A stretch of 64,000 bases of DNA from assembly GCA_047967505.1 (NCBI GenBank), contig CM106538.1; one strand, given 5' to 3'. Position 1 is the first letter of the stretch. The number at the start of each line of letters is the position of its first letter. The DNA comes from Dipteris shenzhenensis. Its lineage: Eukaryota; Polypodiophyta; Polypodiopsida; Gleicheniales. Positions 21,400-33,800 of this stretch are shown here, one piece after another. Below the pieces are notes generated by a model that saw only the letters and a list, made by a program, of their open reading frames with translations, ran no database searches and was not told the DNA's origin. Position numbers and translations under genes: made by a program.

Positions 21400-24368
21400 A
21401 ACGGACTCCCTTTAGTGCTGATAAAAGCACAGGGGAAGGGGCGAGAGTATTGAAAAGGGAGGGGTGAGGTGAATGGGTAGGAGGGGATAAATTTTCATGT
21501 AAGGTTGAGACCCCGCTCCTTTTGAAAACGCCTCCCTAGCAACAATAGCTCAAGTCGTGCCCACCCAAGCTAGACGCCCGTGTTTGCTTGACTCGTTTCT
21601 CTCGAGAAGACGTCTCTTGCATGGGAGTTGTGCCCTCGTAGATAGCCGTGTGTGTGTGGGGTTGTGCAAGTGGGGAAAAAAAGTTTTGAAAAATAAATAA
21701 ATAACTAAATAGATAACTCATTAGTTAACGAGAGGGGAAAATGGGGGAGTTGCCATACCCCCGGGCCCCATGTCATGCATTTCATGTAGGCCCACCAAAG
21801 CCTTAATTAAAGACTAAATACTTTCAATTAACACTTAAGTCCCTTTGTCTAAAGATAGCAGGAGATCCCATTTGTCACATTTGATCCCAAACACCCGCTA
21901 GGCTTCCTTCAAGGGCATTCCCACTCAATGCTCATGTGCCATGCCATCTCTCTGAAAGCTTGGCAAAAGGTAGCAACTATTTCCATCTACTACTTTGCCT
22001 AAATAGAATGTCTTACTAAGCTCTTGAGGTTATGGCAGCCTCGTATGCCTCCACTTGTGCATATGTTGTAATCGCATTGGCAAATAATGATTTGATTCGC
22101 CAAAGCCAACAGTCTATTAGAATGTCCCATTGGATCTTTGCATACATCGTAACAATATCTAACCTTAGCAGGATAATTCCTAACATTTGAAATGCAATTA
22201 GGGAGAGGTTGTCAGCTTGTACTCATAGGCATTTCCTTAAGGTCTCGTCCATTCAAGATTTCTAATCTATATGCTTTGTTTCTTATCTCAACCATTCTAG
22301 ATTCCAATTTGCGAGCATCTCTTATCCTAACTCAAATTGCATAAACCCATTTGCTCATTCGATCTTTTCTGCATACAATTATTAGACCCTCCAAATAAGA
22401 GAAGTATCTATGGAGAATGAGATATCAAGCTTCGTGCCACTGATGGTATGAAAAACTCCTATAATTCCCTCCTAAGGAGAGGTGCATTTTTAAATCATAC
22501 TTCAAGCCTTGTCATAGTGGTGGCTATGGAAATTTTCTATGGCTTTGTGATCTTGCTTGGCGGTCTATTGAAGCCTTTGAACTTTCCTTCTTTCTGGTTG
22601 TCAATGAGAAGATCTTCCCATGCCTCTATTTTGGCACACACTATTTCTGTTTTGAGTGCTGGTTTTTTGACATTAACACCCACTCATGGAGAACTCTTTC
22701 CCCCCACCTTATAATGCTTCACATCTGAGCTACATGCATTATCTTCACCATGTTTTAGCCTTCCTTCTTTTTTTTTGTGTGAAAGTTATGGTATGTTTTA
22801 GCCTTCCTTGATGATTATCTTCTTTCTTTCAATGGTTTAAGAAACTTTTCCTATGCTTTCTTTCCCATCGTGTTTTTATTTTCCTTGATCGAGGTAGAGT
22901 ATTGCAACTAGAAACATAAAATTCCTTCCCTTTCTTACTTTGTGCTGTGTTACTTTTTTCATAGCTTCCTGCCTTTCCTACATCAGTTTTGGTTGTTTAA
23001 CCAACATGCATGCAACTCTAATACCTCTACTAGGGCGATCAAGGAATGTAGGGAAGGTAGTCTTTAGTCACACACTCTGTGTCCCCTCAGAGGTCACTCA
23101 TCCAATAAAGATCATGCTAGGACATGCTTGTTTTATAATACAGAATGAACTTACTTTTCACCATTGTATTAGATCCTCAATTATTAACATCTAAATGTCT
23201 AGAAGATTTGTTATATGCACCTTTTCCTCGCTACCTATGGCCACGATTCTTTTCTAAACTTACATAGCATCGAGATCTAGGAGTACTACAAATCATATCT
23301 TCTTGTCCTTCATCTTGGAGTAGTGTCTTCTTGCCCTTTACGTTGAGTATTATTGATGTTTATTATATGAGTGGTGGTAAGATTTGTCCCATTTTCTCAT
23401 CCAGTTAAAAACAAAGACCTTGAAGCTTTTATCTTATAAACTTTTCCTAAGTCATCATTTCGCTCTTGTTTTATTAGATACCTTATATTTCATATCATGT
23501 ATTTTGAAGCTTATTGTAGCTTATCTAGAAATATATTGTAGAGTTATTCTGATGACAATTGGTCCCTTTCCTCTTCTTTGGCACATAGTTCTTGTTTTGC
23601 TTCACATACAGTTTATTGTAGTTGCTTTCTTTTGCTATCTACCAAGGTTATCTAGCTTCTTTGATAGTTGCCATGTATCTTATTTTCCTTGAAAAATGAT
23701 TTATTTTGTAAATTATGATTTTAGTTTCCCACTTCTTTACATGTGTGGTGCTTCCTTCACTTTTTGTAATCGGTCTATTAGGGCTGACCACCCCTCCATT
23801 TTTGCTTAATATATTCGGTAGTTTTATTTATTTTTTTAATTTAAAAAAAAAATTAAAAATGTGTGGTGCTTCCTTTACATGCTTTTGGGCAACTAAGTCA
23901 TCCCCATCTAAGAAGGATTGGAAGGATCAAAATTCAATGCATGTGAACTAGAAGATGAAATAAGTTTCAAAATGTTAGCATGATCAATATACCAATTTAG
24001 ATTGTTCATCAAGGCTCAACGTTCCTAGTTGGCACCTTGTTGTATAGATCCAAGCCATGACAGGCCATTACAGTGTGTCCAGGTTGTTATGCTCTAATGA
24101 GATCTGCTAAATAGATCCTTCTACTCCTTTTCATTATTTGGCAAAAAGGTTTGAGAATGGAAAGAAATTAAAACTAATGAGTATTGGAAAAGTCAATTGA
24201 TGATGGGAAGAAAAACAAAAAGGTGAATGAAAATATCCAATCTCCTTCTTAATTCCATACTTGGACCAACGTGCTCTCATGGTGTTTCGATGTTGTATAT
24301 CAAGTGATGCATGTAGCCTTGCTCATGACACACCTTAGTTCCCCATGTCCAAGTCACAAAATTGAACA
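21400..24368. other. AT-rich intergenic sequence, nothing recognised
   Basis: Several plus-strand frames of 60-100 codons, rich in Phe, Leu and Ser, reflect pyrimidine-rich composition (for example 22448-22714 and 23384-23692). No domain, splice pattern or LTR was seen. 23829-23860 is a poly(T)/poly(A) palindrome-like tract. Confidence 0.45.
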
Positions 24369-24806
24369 TTGGCTTGTGAAAAAAAACAATTGTCATATGC
24401 ATTTCACAATGGTTCTTATTGTTTGATCAATCTAGGTCAATCAAGCATTGATGCCTCAACAAATTGTAAGACACAAAATGCTGGCTACTTTCAAGTGTAT
24501 GAATTTTATTACGTGTGCTCATTTGATGGTTTCGGATTAGTTAGCATTTGTCCCTTGGATTCAACCTATAGATCGCTACTATTTGGCCTTAAACTACAAA
24601 ACTTTGGCTACACAAAGATAATTTTAACATTTATTTATATGATTTTTTCCCTTCTCCATTTTGACACTATGGAAATATCTTGGACAAACTTTATAAGTGA
24701 GAATCAGATGATTGAAGACATATGTGTTCAACATATCACGAAAATAAACTACCTTGATAGCCTTGAAATGACCCAGATAGGATGTTGGGCTAAAAAAAGA
24801 TGGTGA
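24369..24806 (+). other. Unrecognised 145-codon ORF in AT-rich DNA
   Basis: The longest plus-strand frame in this part; it starts MACEKKQLSYAFHNGSYCLI and ends GCWAKKRW. No domain, repeat or clear signal sequence. The composition follows the local AT-rich DNA and there are no flanking splice signals that extend it. I consider it more likely chance than a gene. Confidence 0.12.
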
Positions 24807-24943
24807 ACTACGAGAGAATTGTATATTGTTTAAAGGTCAAAGGATATTAATGTGGAGATGCAATGTCACACATGACATGTTTAAGAGTGCTATGCTTATA
24901 AAATTCCAATCTCTAGTAGTAGGTCATAAGATTTGTTAGCATT

Positions 24944-25030
24944 TGTTACATGTACCCCTAATCTTTTACGTGTACATCTAATCTTCTATGTGTACATCTA
25001 ATATTTTATGTGTACCTCCTATCTTAAGGT
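24944..25030 (+). repeat. Short tandem repeat, about 23-bp unit
   Basis: Three to four imperfect copies of tttaygtgtacatctaatct. They lead straight into the 428-bp duplication. Confidence 0.7.
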
Positions 25031-25850
25031 AAGCATAGGATGGATTTGTAACTCATAAACAAGAGATATAAATTCAAGATTATGAGTATCTTAGCTTTGG
25101 TAGACACTTATGACATATATGGAGATTTGTGGAAAGCCAAATTAAGCAATAAAAGGCAAGGATTGGAAATTCTCGATCATGGTAAGACTTCAATACACTC
25201 ATTGGAAAACACATGCTATAAATTAGACTTGCCATAAATGGAGCGCTTTTATGCATATACTTATACAAGGTTATGATGTGGCTTGATCATAGTTTTGTAT
25301 GCCTCAAGTTTAATTCCTTCCAATGGTTTCACGACTCAAAGGAGTATGATTACCTAAACTTTGTTATTTGGTTTATAATTTTCAAGAACTCTTAATCAGA
25401 TATTCAAAGTTGAAGACATCTTAAGGTAAGCATAGCACAGATTTATACATCTTAAGGTAAGCATAGGATGGATTTATAACACATAAAAAAGAGATATAAA
25501 TCATGGATTAAGAGTCTATTAGCTTTGGTAGACACTTATGACATATACGGAGGTTTGTGGAAAGCCAAATTAAGTAATAAAAGGCAAGGATTGGAAATTC
25601 TTGATCATGGTAAGACTTCAATACACTCATTGGAAAACACATGCTATAAATTAGACTTGCCATAAATGGAGCACTTTTATGCATATACTTATACAAGTTT
25701 ATGTTGTGGCTTGATCATAATTTTGTAAGCCTCAATTTTAATTCCTTCCAATGGTTTCAGGACTCAAAGAAGTACGATTACCTAAACTTTGTTATTTGGT
25801 TTATAGTTTTCAATAACTCTTAATTAAATATTCAAGGTTGAGGACAAAGA
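25023..25850 (+). repeat. 428-bp tandem duplication
   Basis: Unit 1 (about 25023-25420) and unit 2 (about 25451-25850) are nearly identical; both start cttaaggtaagcataggatg and contain agctttggtagacacttatg at a spacing of 428 bp. A third partial start, cttaaggtaagcatagcaca, sits at 25421. The mirrored 62-codon minus-strand frames are by-products. Confidence 0.88.
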
Positions 25851-27955
25851 AATCATGTAATTTATTCAACCATTCGTGGAAGTGCACTAAAAGACGTGCA
25901 ATGAAGGATTGTGCAAAGATGCTAAAAAAATCTAGTGTATATATTTTGCTAATCAATTAAAGGTAATACGTTGTCTAAATAGCATGAGGTAAAGGAGGCT
26001 TATGTGATGGGATTTTTTGTAGATCGATCTAATTGGAATAGATCCAAAGGCAAAGTTCAATCTAATCAATAGACAAAACTTGGTGGTTTAGAGTGATTTT
26101 TAAAAGGAATTGTTATTGCCATGTTTCAATTACTCCAAGTTGAAGATATAGTATGAGATGGATACGTGTACAATAATGTTCATATTATCTTTTAGATTGA
26201 ATGCGAGCAAGAATAAAAATAGAGAGTCAAATATGAATTGCCTACTTGCACAATTATCAAATGACTTAATAAAGGGCACTTTTGTGGTTGAAATCAAGAC
26301 AAGACATGTGAGTTGGTAGCAAATGTGTGAAACTTGAAGCGAATCTCCTAACAAGCATGTTTTGAGAACAACAAGAAACAACTTGGGATTCATATGTGAG
26401 TGTTTTTTGAGGGGTGTGGCAAACAAAGTTGGAATTTGGCAAACGAAATTTTAAAATGTTGGAATTTGAAACAAAATTTTCAAAATAGCCAAAAGGGGTT
26501 CTTCCATTCTAGATTATGGGCCTTGCCTTTGTTTTTATATTTAAAAGGATTAAAGAGGGCATAAGACCGAGTCCCCCTTAAAAGGATTAAAGAGGGCATA
26601 AAACCGAGTCCCCTTTGCTTATCCGTGCTATTGAAACTCCACCCCATGTAAGGGACTCAAATTTTTGAGATTGCCATACCTCGCCCCATATTCAAAGAAA
26701 CCATAAATTCAAATGTCAAAAGGTGACCTCACTTATGCTAACTTATTGAGAAAAAGAGTTGCCAACCCCTTCCTTTTTTTTTGGGGGGGCCACCCCCTTC
26801 TTTTGATGTGTAGTATAAATTTTGAGGTTTCCTTGTCATAATCATGAAATCAATCAAAGGATTTGACAAGGGTATAATTTGCAGTATAGTAGTTTCCCTT
26901 GCTTTATAATATAACATTATTTGTTTGGTTTTTCAAGTTATTTAGAAGAATAATAAACCATAGTAAGGTGCAAGAATGCGATTCTTAAGTAATTATTTTT
27001 GTAAAAAGCATTTCACTTCATTTGAAAGTGACATGTGACTGTCCAAGATAGGTTCAGCTAGCATTGTTGCCACATAAGGTTCACCCAAAGTACCATAAGT
27101 AGTACATGAGTTTTAATGAGGCTTTATTAAAGAGAACAGAGTGCCCCTAATGTCACCTTTTGGAAGTACTTTACATCACCTTTGCCATTCATATTACAAA
27201 GAGGTTAATTTTACAAATGACTGGTAGATGGTATCACCATGATGGATAGTACATAGAGATAGACTATTTTAGTTTACAGGTCTCAATGTTCATTCGTTGT
27301 ATTTGTCTCAATTCAACTTCACCAAATAAATCTTTTAAATCCAATGATATTTTGCAATTTAGCTTTCTTAAATTCCAAATATTGTTGAGCTGGCAATTCA
27401 ATATCAATTGGTGAATGAACCATTTATTTGGAAAACTTGTTAATTCTATGAAAGACATCAATATTCTTATTTTGAACATTGTCTTTCTATAGGAAATTGT
27501 TTGAAACATTAAGCATCACAATGGGTTTGGTCCTACTTTGCTGGCATGTTGTCGAAGACATCAATACATTCTAACAAGTCATTCTTTAAGCCACGATTTC
27601 ATATCAAGTTTTTAATAATTTATTTAAGATGAGTTCATGTGTGCATGAGGATCTACTTTGTTCCTTTTATTGAAAATAACCATTCAAATTCACAGAATTT
27701 GGTCAGGCTGGCCCGGGCCCCAGGTACGTGGACCTCCCTAGTTGTAACAAACTGATGCATATTACAATAACATGTGGATCATACTTATTTTATTAGTTTT
27801 TTGGAACCATACAAAGATGATGTTCAAATGAAAATAACCTTCCATGTGTGAATCATATACAACGATAATATTTGATGGGTTGGAAAGGATGAAGGTGACA
27901 TATGAGCGAGAAATGGATCTCTAAAAAGATGAATGATTTTTAGGTGGGTATGATA
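25851..27955. other. AT-rich intergenic sequence
   Basis: No gene recognised. It includes a 38-bp tandem duplication at about 26542-26617 (aaaaggattaaagagggcat...ccgagtcccc). Confidence 0.45.
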
Positions 27956-27957
27956 AT

Positions 27958-27960
27958 CAT

Positions 27961-27993
<33 letters not shown>

Positions 27994-28032
27994 AGGGGGG
28001 GAGGGAGGGGGGGGGAGGAAGGGAGGGAGGGA

Positions 28033-28077
<45 letters not shown>

Positions 28078-28111
28078 AGGCAGGGAGGGGGGGGGGAGGG
28101 AGGGAGGGAGG

Positions 28112-28173
<62 letters not shown>

Positions 28174-28184
28174 AGGGACGGAAG

Positions 28185-28232
<48 letters not shown>

Positions 28233-28241
28233 CGGGAGGGA

Positions 28242-28277
<36 letters not shown>
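27958..28277. repeat. GA/GGGA microsatellite tract, about 320 bp
   Basis: Nearly pure purine (GA)n blocks alternate with (GGGA)n and G-rich blocks, interrupted only by a few C residues. The long Arg-Glu and Ser-Leu frames across it on both strands are artefacts of the repeat. Confidence 0.97.
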
Positions 28278-28281
<4 letters not shown>

Positions 28282-28653
28282 GAACAAGTCATGAGAAAGA
28301 ACATTCATTGAATTATTTAACATAATTGTACTCCATCTATACACAGGAATAACACTCCTACCACCAAAAAACAATGTGGCACCTACAACCATAGAAGCAA
28401 GAATGCATGTAAGATCTCGCCTACCAGTAATAACTTGAGCATGACATGTGATTTCAAAGGCTTTGCTATAGTATAGCGCCTGGCAAACCTTTACAGCATT
28501 TGTTCAATGAAAGACTTTAAGGAACCATCATTGCCATGGGTGGTTGTTATGGCTCGGGATCATTCTCGTTTTGATAGCATTTCAACATGGAGGTATAGGC
28601 TGAGACAAGTATGGAAGCCAACATTTTCTTTTAAGTTGAATTTACTATTGTAG

Positions 28654-28809
28654 AGGGTCATGCTATGCAAACTTCCTGTAAGGGAAAGAGTAGCAAAGTG
28701 GAACCATAAGGTATCTCCATTGTGCCCTTTATACAGAGTTAAAAAAGAGAGTCATATGCATGTTTTTTGGATGGCACATGGCTATCAGAAATGTTTGGTG
28801 GAGGATTAG
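28654..28809 (+). pseudogene. LINE zf-RVT domain remnant
   Basis: Reads MLCKLPVRERVAKWNHKVSP, then LCPLYRVKKESHMHVFW, matching the end of plant LINE ORF2 (L.T...L.......S..CP.C....E...HLFW.C). The second Cys of CPxC is Tyr (TAC, one transition from TGC), and a stop follows at 28807. Sequence to about 29230 may be the LINE tail. Confidence 0.6.
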
Positions 28810-30350
28810 GAAATGGCTAAAGAAATTTTCTTTATATATAAGCCGACGTGGAAAAATGCCTTGCTGGGATAAAAAGAAAAATTGAATGATATGTTGTTCG
28901 ATCTTTGGCAACGGTTGAGAGCAATGGTGATTTATCACATCGGAAATCTTTGAAATTGCATTGTTTTTAAAAAATTCAAAAGTGCAGTCCCTCTTCACGA
29001 GGAAGTTATTGCGGAGTTTACTAGAACCCTGAAAGTTTTAGGCAAAAAAATATCAGTGGCTGGAATGATTTTCGGAATCTTGGAGTTATCGGTTCTTGGT
29101 TCTTATTTGCCCCTAGCCTTTGGCTAAGGTTTTGCATGCATGAGCCTACCTCTTGTGGGAGGCTATTTTGTCTTATTGTACTTTCAAAAATTTGCTAATA
29201 TGATTTTGTTTCGCTTTTACGCAAATTTTCTTAAAAAAAGCATGTAACCGAAATTTGCAAAACACCATTTGAAGAAGGTGCATGAAAAAATAACCCTTTA
29301 ATCCTTGGAAAGGCAACCCAAGGTGAAGACAAACCTCAAACAACAATCGAAGGGAGCCTAGTGGTGGTGAAGGGTATCAAGGGAGGTTGTGAATAGTTCT
29401 AATAGCAAGAGGGAGTTAAAGCGCTTTGATTAAGAAGGTAGCAAGGAAAACTATTATGTATCGATGCCTTTCGGAGAGCAAGATCTCTAAATGCAAAATG
29501 GAGGAGTCTAAGCTACTTGGATTGAAGATTCAAGAATATTTGGAAATTGTGTCAAGTGGGGAAGGCTTGATTTATGCTTTGAAAAGTGTTGAGGCAAGTT
29601 GGGAAGATAGTTTGATGTTAGCCCTAGTTGCTTGTTGTGCAAGACCTTAGTGGAGGTTCTAATTTTTAGAGGTGGTGGTAAGGAAGTTTGTACTAGTGTC
29701 TTCCTTCCTTTGTGTTGAGGTCAATCTTGTGTTGAAATTGGTTGTTGTTTATAAGGACCATTGGAGTTTTAGCTATGTGGGGCATGAGGAATAAGTTGGT
29801 GTTTGAGAGTGCTTTTGTAGATACTGTCCTATAAAGAGGATCCTCCAATGCAACGGCTGAAACTTAGGGCAAGCCAAAATATAGTATAACATGCCTTGCT
29901 CTACGGGTTGTAGAAGCTCCCTCCTAAAATCACGAAACGGGTGATGCTAAGTTGAAAAATAGGAGTGGTGATCAATGGGAGCTGAAAACCAACTCGACAA
30001 TCTGATGAAAGCACATAACTTTTGCCATTTCCCATGGATTGACTATTCTCATGCTCTCGAGAGCCTTTGTTTTCTGCCTATCTGGATGCAGCACACGGGA
30101 ATGCCCTCTCACACGAGAGCGTGGGTGCTTCTTTGAATGGTTGTGATAGAAGTTGGTTCTGGGGCTGTGAAGTTCAGGAAGGAGCCAAGTTTTCTTGTAA
30201 TAGAAGCCGGCATTTATGAAGAGAGGAGATAAATGAAACGATAAAAGGCGGCGGCGGGAAAAAGACGAAGGGGGGGACTAAGCTTAAGAGAAAGATGATG
30301 GTTAAGGCTACCAACCAGGGGGCTGAGCTGGCCGTCACCTCCAACGCCAG
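28810..30350. other. Intergenic sequence upstream of the WDL gene
   Basis: Possible LINE 3' part to 29230, then unassigned DNA. From about 30180 the composition changes (ggcggcggcggg at 30246) toward the gene's 5' end. Confidence 0.4.
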
Positions 30351-30717
30351 CAGCAGCAGGTGTCTCTGCTGCGGCCTCTTCTGCTCTGCTCCCTTTCGTA
30401 TCCTCTGCTGTGTTGTATTTTGAGCACTTGCTTCTGCTTCTGTGCTCTGCTCTGCTCTGCTGGTAAAGCGATTTGGAAGAAGAGCTTTGCCTCTTCACTT
30501 CCTCTGCTTCCCTGTATCCACCCCATCCTCCTGCCCTTGCTTCTTCTTCACACCTTGCCCCTATCCCAGCCCCCTCATCGCCTTTTCCTTCTTTTCAGCT
30601 GCACTCCTTTGTGCCCTCACATGAAGCCTGCCCCTGGCGCATCCACACCATGCTTGCCTTGCGCTCTTGACGCTTGATCCGCTTCGTATTCATCGTCTCT
30701 CTCTCTCAGCTTGTGTC
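30351..30717 (+). promoter_or_regulatory. Putative 5' UTR / proximal promoter of the WDL gene
   Basis: This stretch is strongly C/T-rich, with repeated ctctgctctgct and many tcttct blocks, ending ctctctctcag-cttgtgtc before the ATG at 30718. Pyrimidine-rich leaders are common in plant genes. No clear TATA box or transcription start can be set by eye. Open frames here (for example 30360-30677) are low-complexity by-products. Confidence 0.45.
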
Positions 30718-30828
30718 ATGGAGACAGAAGTAGCCGGAGCTTACGACGATGAAGCTTACGATCAGCACAATGACACCCCAGGACTCGATTTCGCTTATGA
30801 TGCTTTCGATCAGCACAATGGCAGCCAA
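30718..30828 (+). CDS. WDL: WDL exon 1 (N-terminus)
   Basis: ATG follows a C/T-rich leader. 37 codons: [19 protein letters not shown], then [15 protein letters not shown], then donor caa|gtacat (phase 0). The DFAYD.F.QHNGSQ motif is, as far as I recall, typical of the first exon of plant WDL proteins ahead of the ESVSFGRF block. The link to exon 2 rests on this motif, the matching phase and the gene 5' composition; the 6.7-kb gap makes it less certain than the other exons. Confidence 0.72.
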
Positions 30829-33800
30829 GTACATGCTCTTACTTATCGTATAATCGTTAATGAACTTTCCCACGAGGCAATGCTCTATGTTTGCAGCTTC
30901 AGCATTTGTCCCTCCTTAGTACCACTCGACTTCTTCCGACTTTTCCGCCATTTGAATTTACCTGTCTTGTTTTCTAGTCTACTTACAACTTGTAGATCAT
31001 GCGATTCAGACGGCAATAAACTAAGGTAATGAGTTTTGTGGACGCTTCAAATTAGAGAAAGGTTGTGCGTGCCTCGCTTTTCGTCTCTCAGGTACAGAAA
31101 GCGTGTACAAAGCGCTATTTGTTATTCAATCATCGTGAAGGTTGCAGATACTATACCTTTTGAGGTTCGTGATCCATACAATCTGCTGTTACACGAGAGC
31201 TCCGCTCGAGTCCGCGTATCGAGAGAGTTGTCTTTTGGCAGAGCAGGATTTGGAGAAGCTTACCTTCTTCGACATATCTTTGTTTGGAGGTCTGTATTTG
31301 GGAGTGGGTGCAGGTCAGCCGTCGTAGCGCAATTGACTCTGAAGATGGGCCTTTTGCAGTGTAGATCAACGTCATTTTTGGGCTCTTGCTTACGGGTTCC
31401 CCCTTGGGTATCTACCTGTTTTGCATTAGCGTCGTTCGGGCTTTGGTGACTCCCGTCTCGTAGTATATCCCCCTCCGTGGCGGCGGCAAAGGAGCATGGT
31501 TATTCTTCTGAACGTCGATTGTACGGTTTTTTAATAGTACAAGCAGGCCCGCGCACAGAAGTTGCTTGCTTTCGCAAGATTGTTGCTTGGACCATCCATC
31601 AACCGAAGTATTGCTCTCCAGAGCGTGAGACTCTAGGAACTTTTGCGGCCAAGCAGTCCCTTCCATTCCTCACTAATGCAGGGCGCTTATTGCTTATCAC
31701 ATTTCAAAGCGTGATGTTAGCTGCAATGTCTAGTGTTATTTCCATGAGGTGTCGTATATAATCGAGGTAATGCTTGTCGGTTTTGCATTCGGCTTCGAAG
31801 ATATTGGATTTGTTGTAGCCACGTGCACTGGACATGTCCATCAGGCCTGGGTGTATTAAGATGGCTCACTGGCATCTTTAGCTAGTATGCTCTTGGGTTG
31901 ACATGCAGGGTCACTGCGGCATGGGTTTCCACATTACAGGCTAGGACTCTTTATTACGGTGAGTTCCAGGAAGACAAACATAGAAGTCGACAGACTTCAT
32001 TCAAGTGGGGATCGCTTTTAAGCACGTTCCCTCGACTATGACGGCTTTGATGATTCCTTACAAGGTGAGTTCAGCTATAGAAGCGGAGCATTGGTCCAAT
32101 CAGCGGGATTCTGATTTGAAGTGGCTAGGCTGATTTGAGTTTGGTCGGCTAAAGTGCATTGGCGCCCTCAGACCAGAGTAATGTGTGTCCCATATATATG
32201 CTCTGTGAGGAAACTGACTTGCTACACAGAAAGAGGGCATCTGGAAGATTCCTTCTTTTCCAAACCATGGAAGCTTTACATTTTTCTTCAATAAATGAAG
32301 AGGAGGGGTGTTAGGTGATATTCAAGGTTCAAATAATTTGCAAAATTCGGACACGCTAAATTATTCTACATCAAGGATCTGGAAGTGTCCCCAAGTCTGC
32401 TCGTTTTCAGAAATTTTGAGGAAGTTTCCACTAGTCTCCACCATTCGCTTTTAGAACTCTGAGAATGTTTGACCAATTAGAAAGAATCAGGGTGTTTTTT
32501 CTGATAGTGTGGAAGTTTACTGGTGTCCTGAAGATGACTTCTGCCGTGGTTGCACAAATGTTAATCCAATGATAGCAACATAAGGAGTTAAAAACAAAAC
32601 TTTCATTTTCCTAGTTGCAGAGTTCTGAATCATGAAGGTCAAACAACCTTAGGACACCACAGCAAGAAAAGAGCAACGCAAAATTTGGCCAGAGAACTCA
32701 ATTGCAGAGTGATAGTTGACTAAGGCATGAATGGCCGACTGGAAGGGAACAAATTGATTCATACAGAATTTGGCCTCAGATACCCAAGCCTTGAAGTTGC
32801 ATCCTTAGCTAGCCCTTCAAAAAGATGTTTTGGTCAATTGCAGTCTTTTCTGAACTAATGAAGTAGTTGAATTGGAGGCTCTGTTAACAACATGCGAAAG
32901 CTCAAGCTGCAGTAAAAGGATCTTTTGGGAGATTGCTAAAAGGAGGAAACATTTCAAATATCTTTGTAGATGAACGAGATTGCAAACCTATGGAAAGCTT
33001 ACTTGTTGGGTCTATTGTTGGTTGAAAGGATTTCAGTTCTAACCTTAATAAAGCTAGGTGATCAATTTGGTTGTATACTTTGAAAGCTTTGCAATAAAAA
33101 GCTTAACACTAGGAAGAAGAAGCTTACGGTCAGTGACAGGGAGGCGAGACCATCATTATGCATCTCAACACATTTAGGACCTTTTGAATTGACTTCTAGC
33201 AATGGGGGAGAATTGCTTATAACTCCGCTAAGAATGGCTTGTTGCCGACTGAGATTAGGGCAGATCTGGTTGGCGGAACAGACTGCGCGAGTCGGTTATA
33301 GCAGCAGGTCCAGTCTGCTGTTCCAAGGGAGTTTCCAGCAAACTTTGTCATACTGGAAATGGGTTGACCAAGTTGCGGCCTGCTGGTATTGCGATAATTC
33401 TTTCTATCTTAAATGGTGCGTTGCCCTATCAGCTAGATTTAGATTTAGATGCTCGTTTGGGAGAGATTAAAATGAAATTGTTTAGACTTCACAAGCAGTT
33501 GTAGCTTGAATGAAGAGATTTGGACTACTTTTTGATTAGCCTTCTCCTTAAGTGCTAGCCTTCGTCATGGCTGAGTTTGCCCTTCACCTTCGGAGTGCCG
33601 ACAGAAACTCAGTACGAAGACTTTGTATAAATGGATGCTCAAGTATGTGTGGGTGTGTGGATTTGTATGTGTGAGAGCATACTTTTATACTATGGTCTAC
33701 ACCCACTGTTGGGCGCTGATGACATCAGTGGGGATGTCATAGTAGCATAGTCCTTGCTATGCGTGATGGAGTTTATGGTTTTCAATCTTATGAGTGACTC

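Noticed and set aside
22448-23951. Series of hydrophobic plus-strand ORFs as a multi-exon membrane protein
   Set aside because: Hydrophobicity follows from T-rich DNA; no conserved motif and no consistent splice phases were found.
24369-24806. 145-codon plus-strand ORF as a new gene
   Set aside because: No domain, no splice context and a composition equal to the local AT-rich DNA; kept only as a low-confidence entry.
27940-28392. Long Ser-Leu and Arg-Glu reading frames on both strands
   Set aside because: They are translations of the GA/GGGA microsatellite and have no non-repeat coding content.
30360-30677. Cys/Leu/Pro-rich ORF upstream of WDL exon 1 as a secreted peptide
   Set aside because: The pyrimidine-rich leader gives such frames in all three phases; no conserved peptide feature was seen.
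31036-31761. ORFs of 94-137 codons in the first kilobase of WDL intron 1 as extra exons
   Set aside because: They do not resemble WDL sequence, and exon 1 joins exon 2 directly in phase 0 with the expected protein order.
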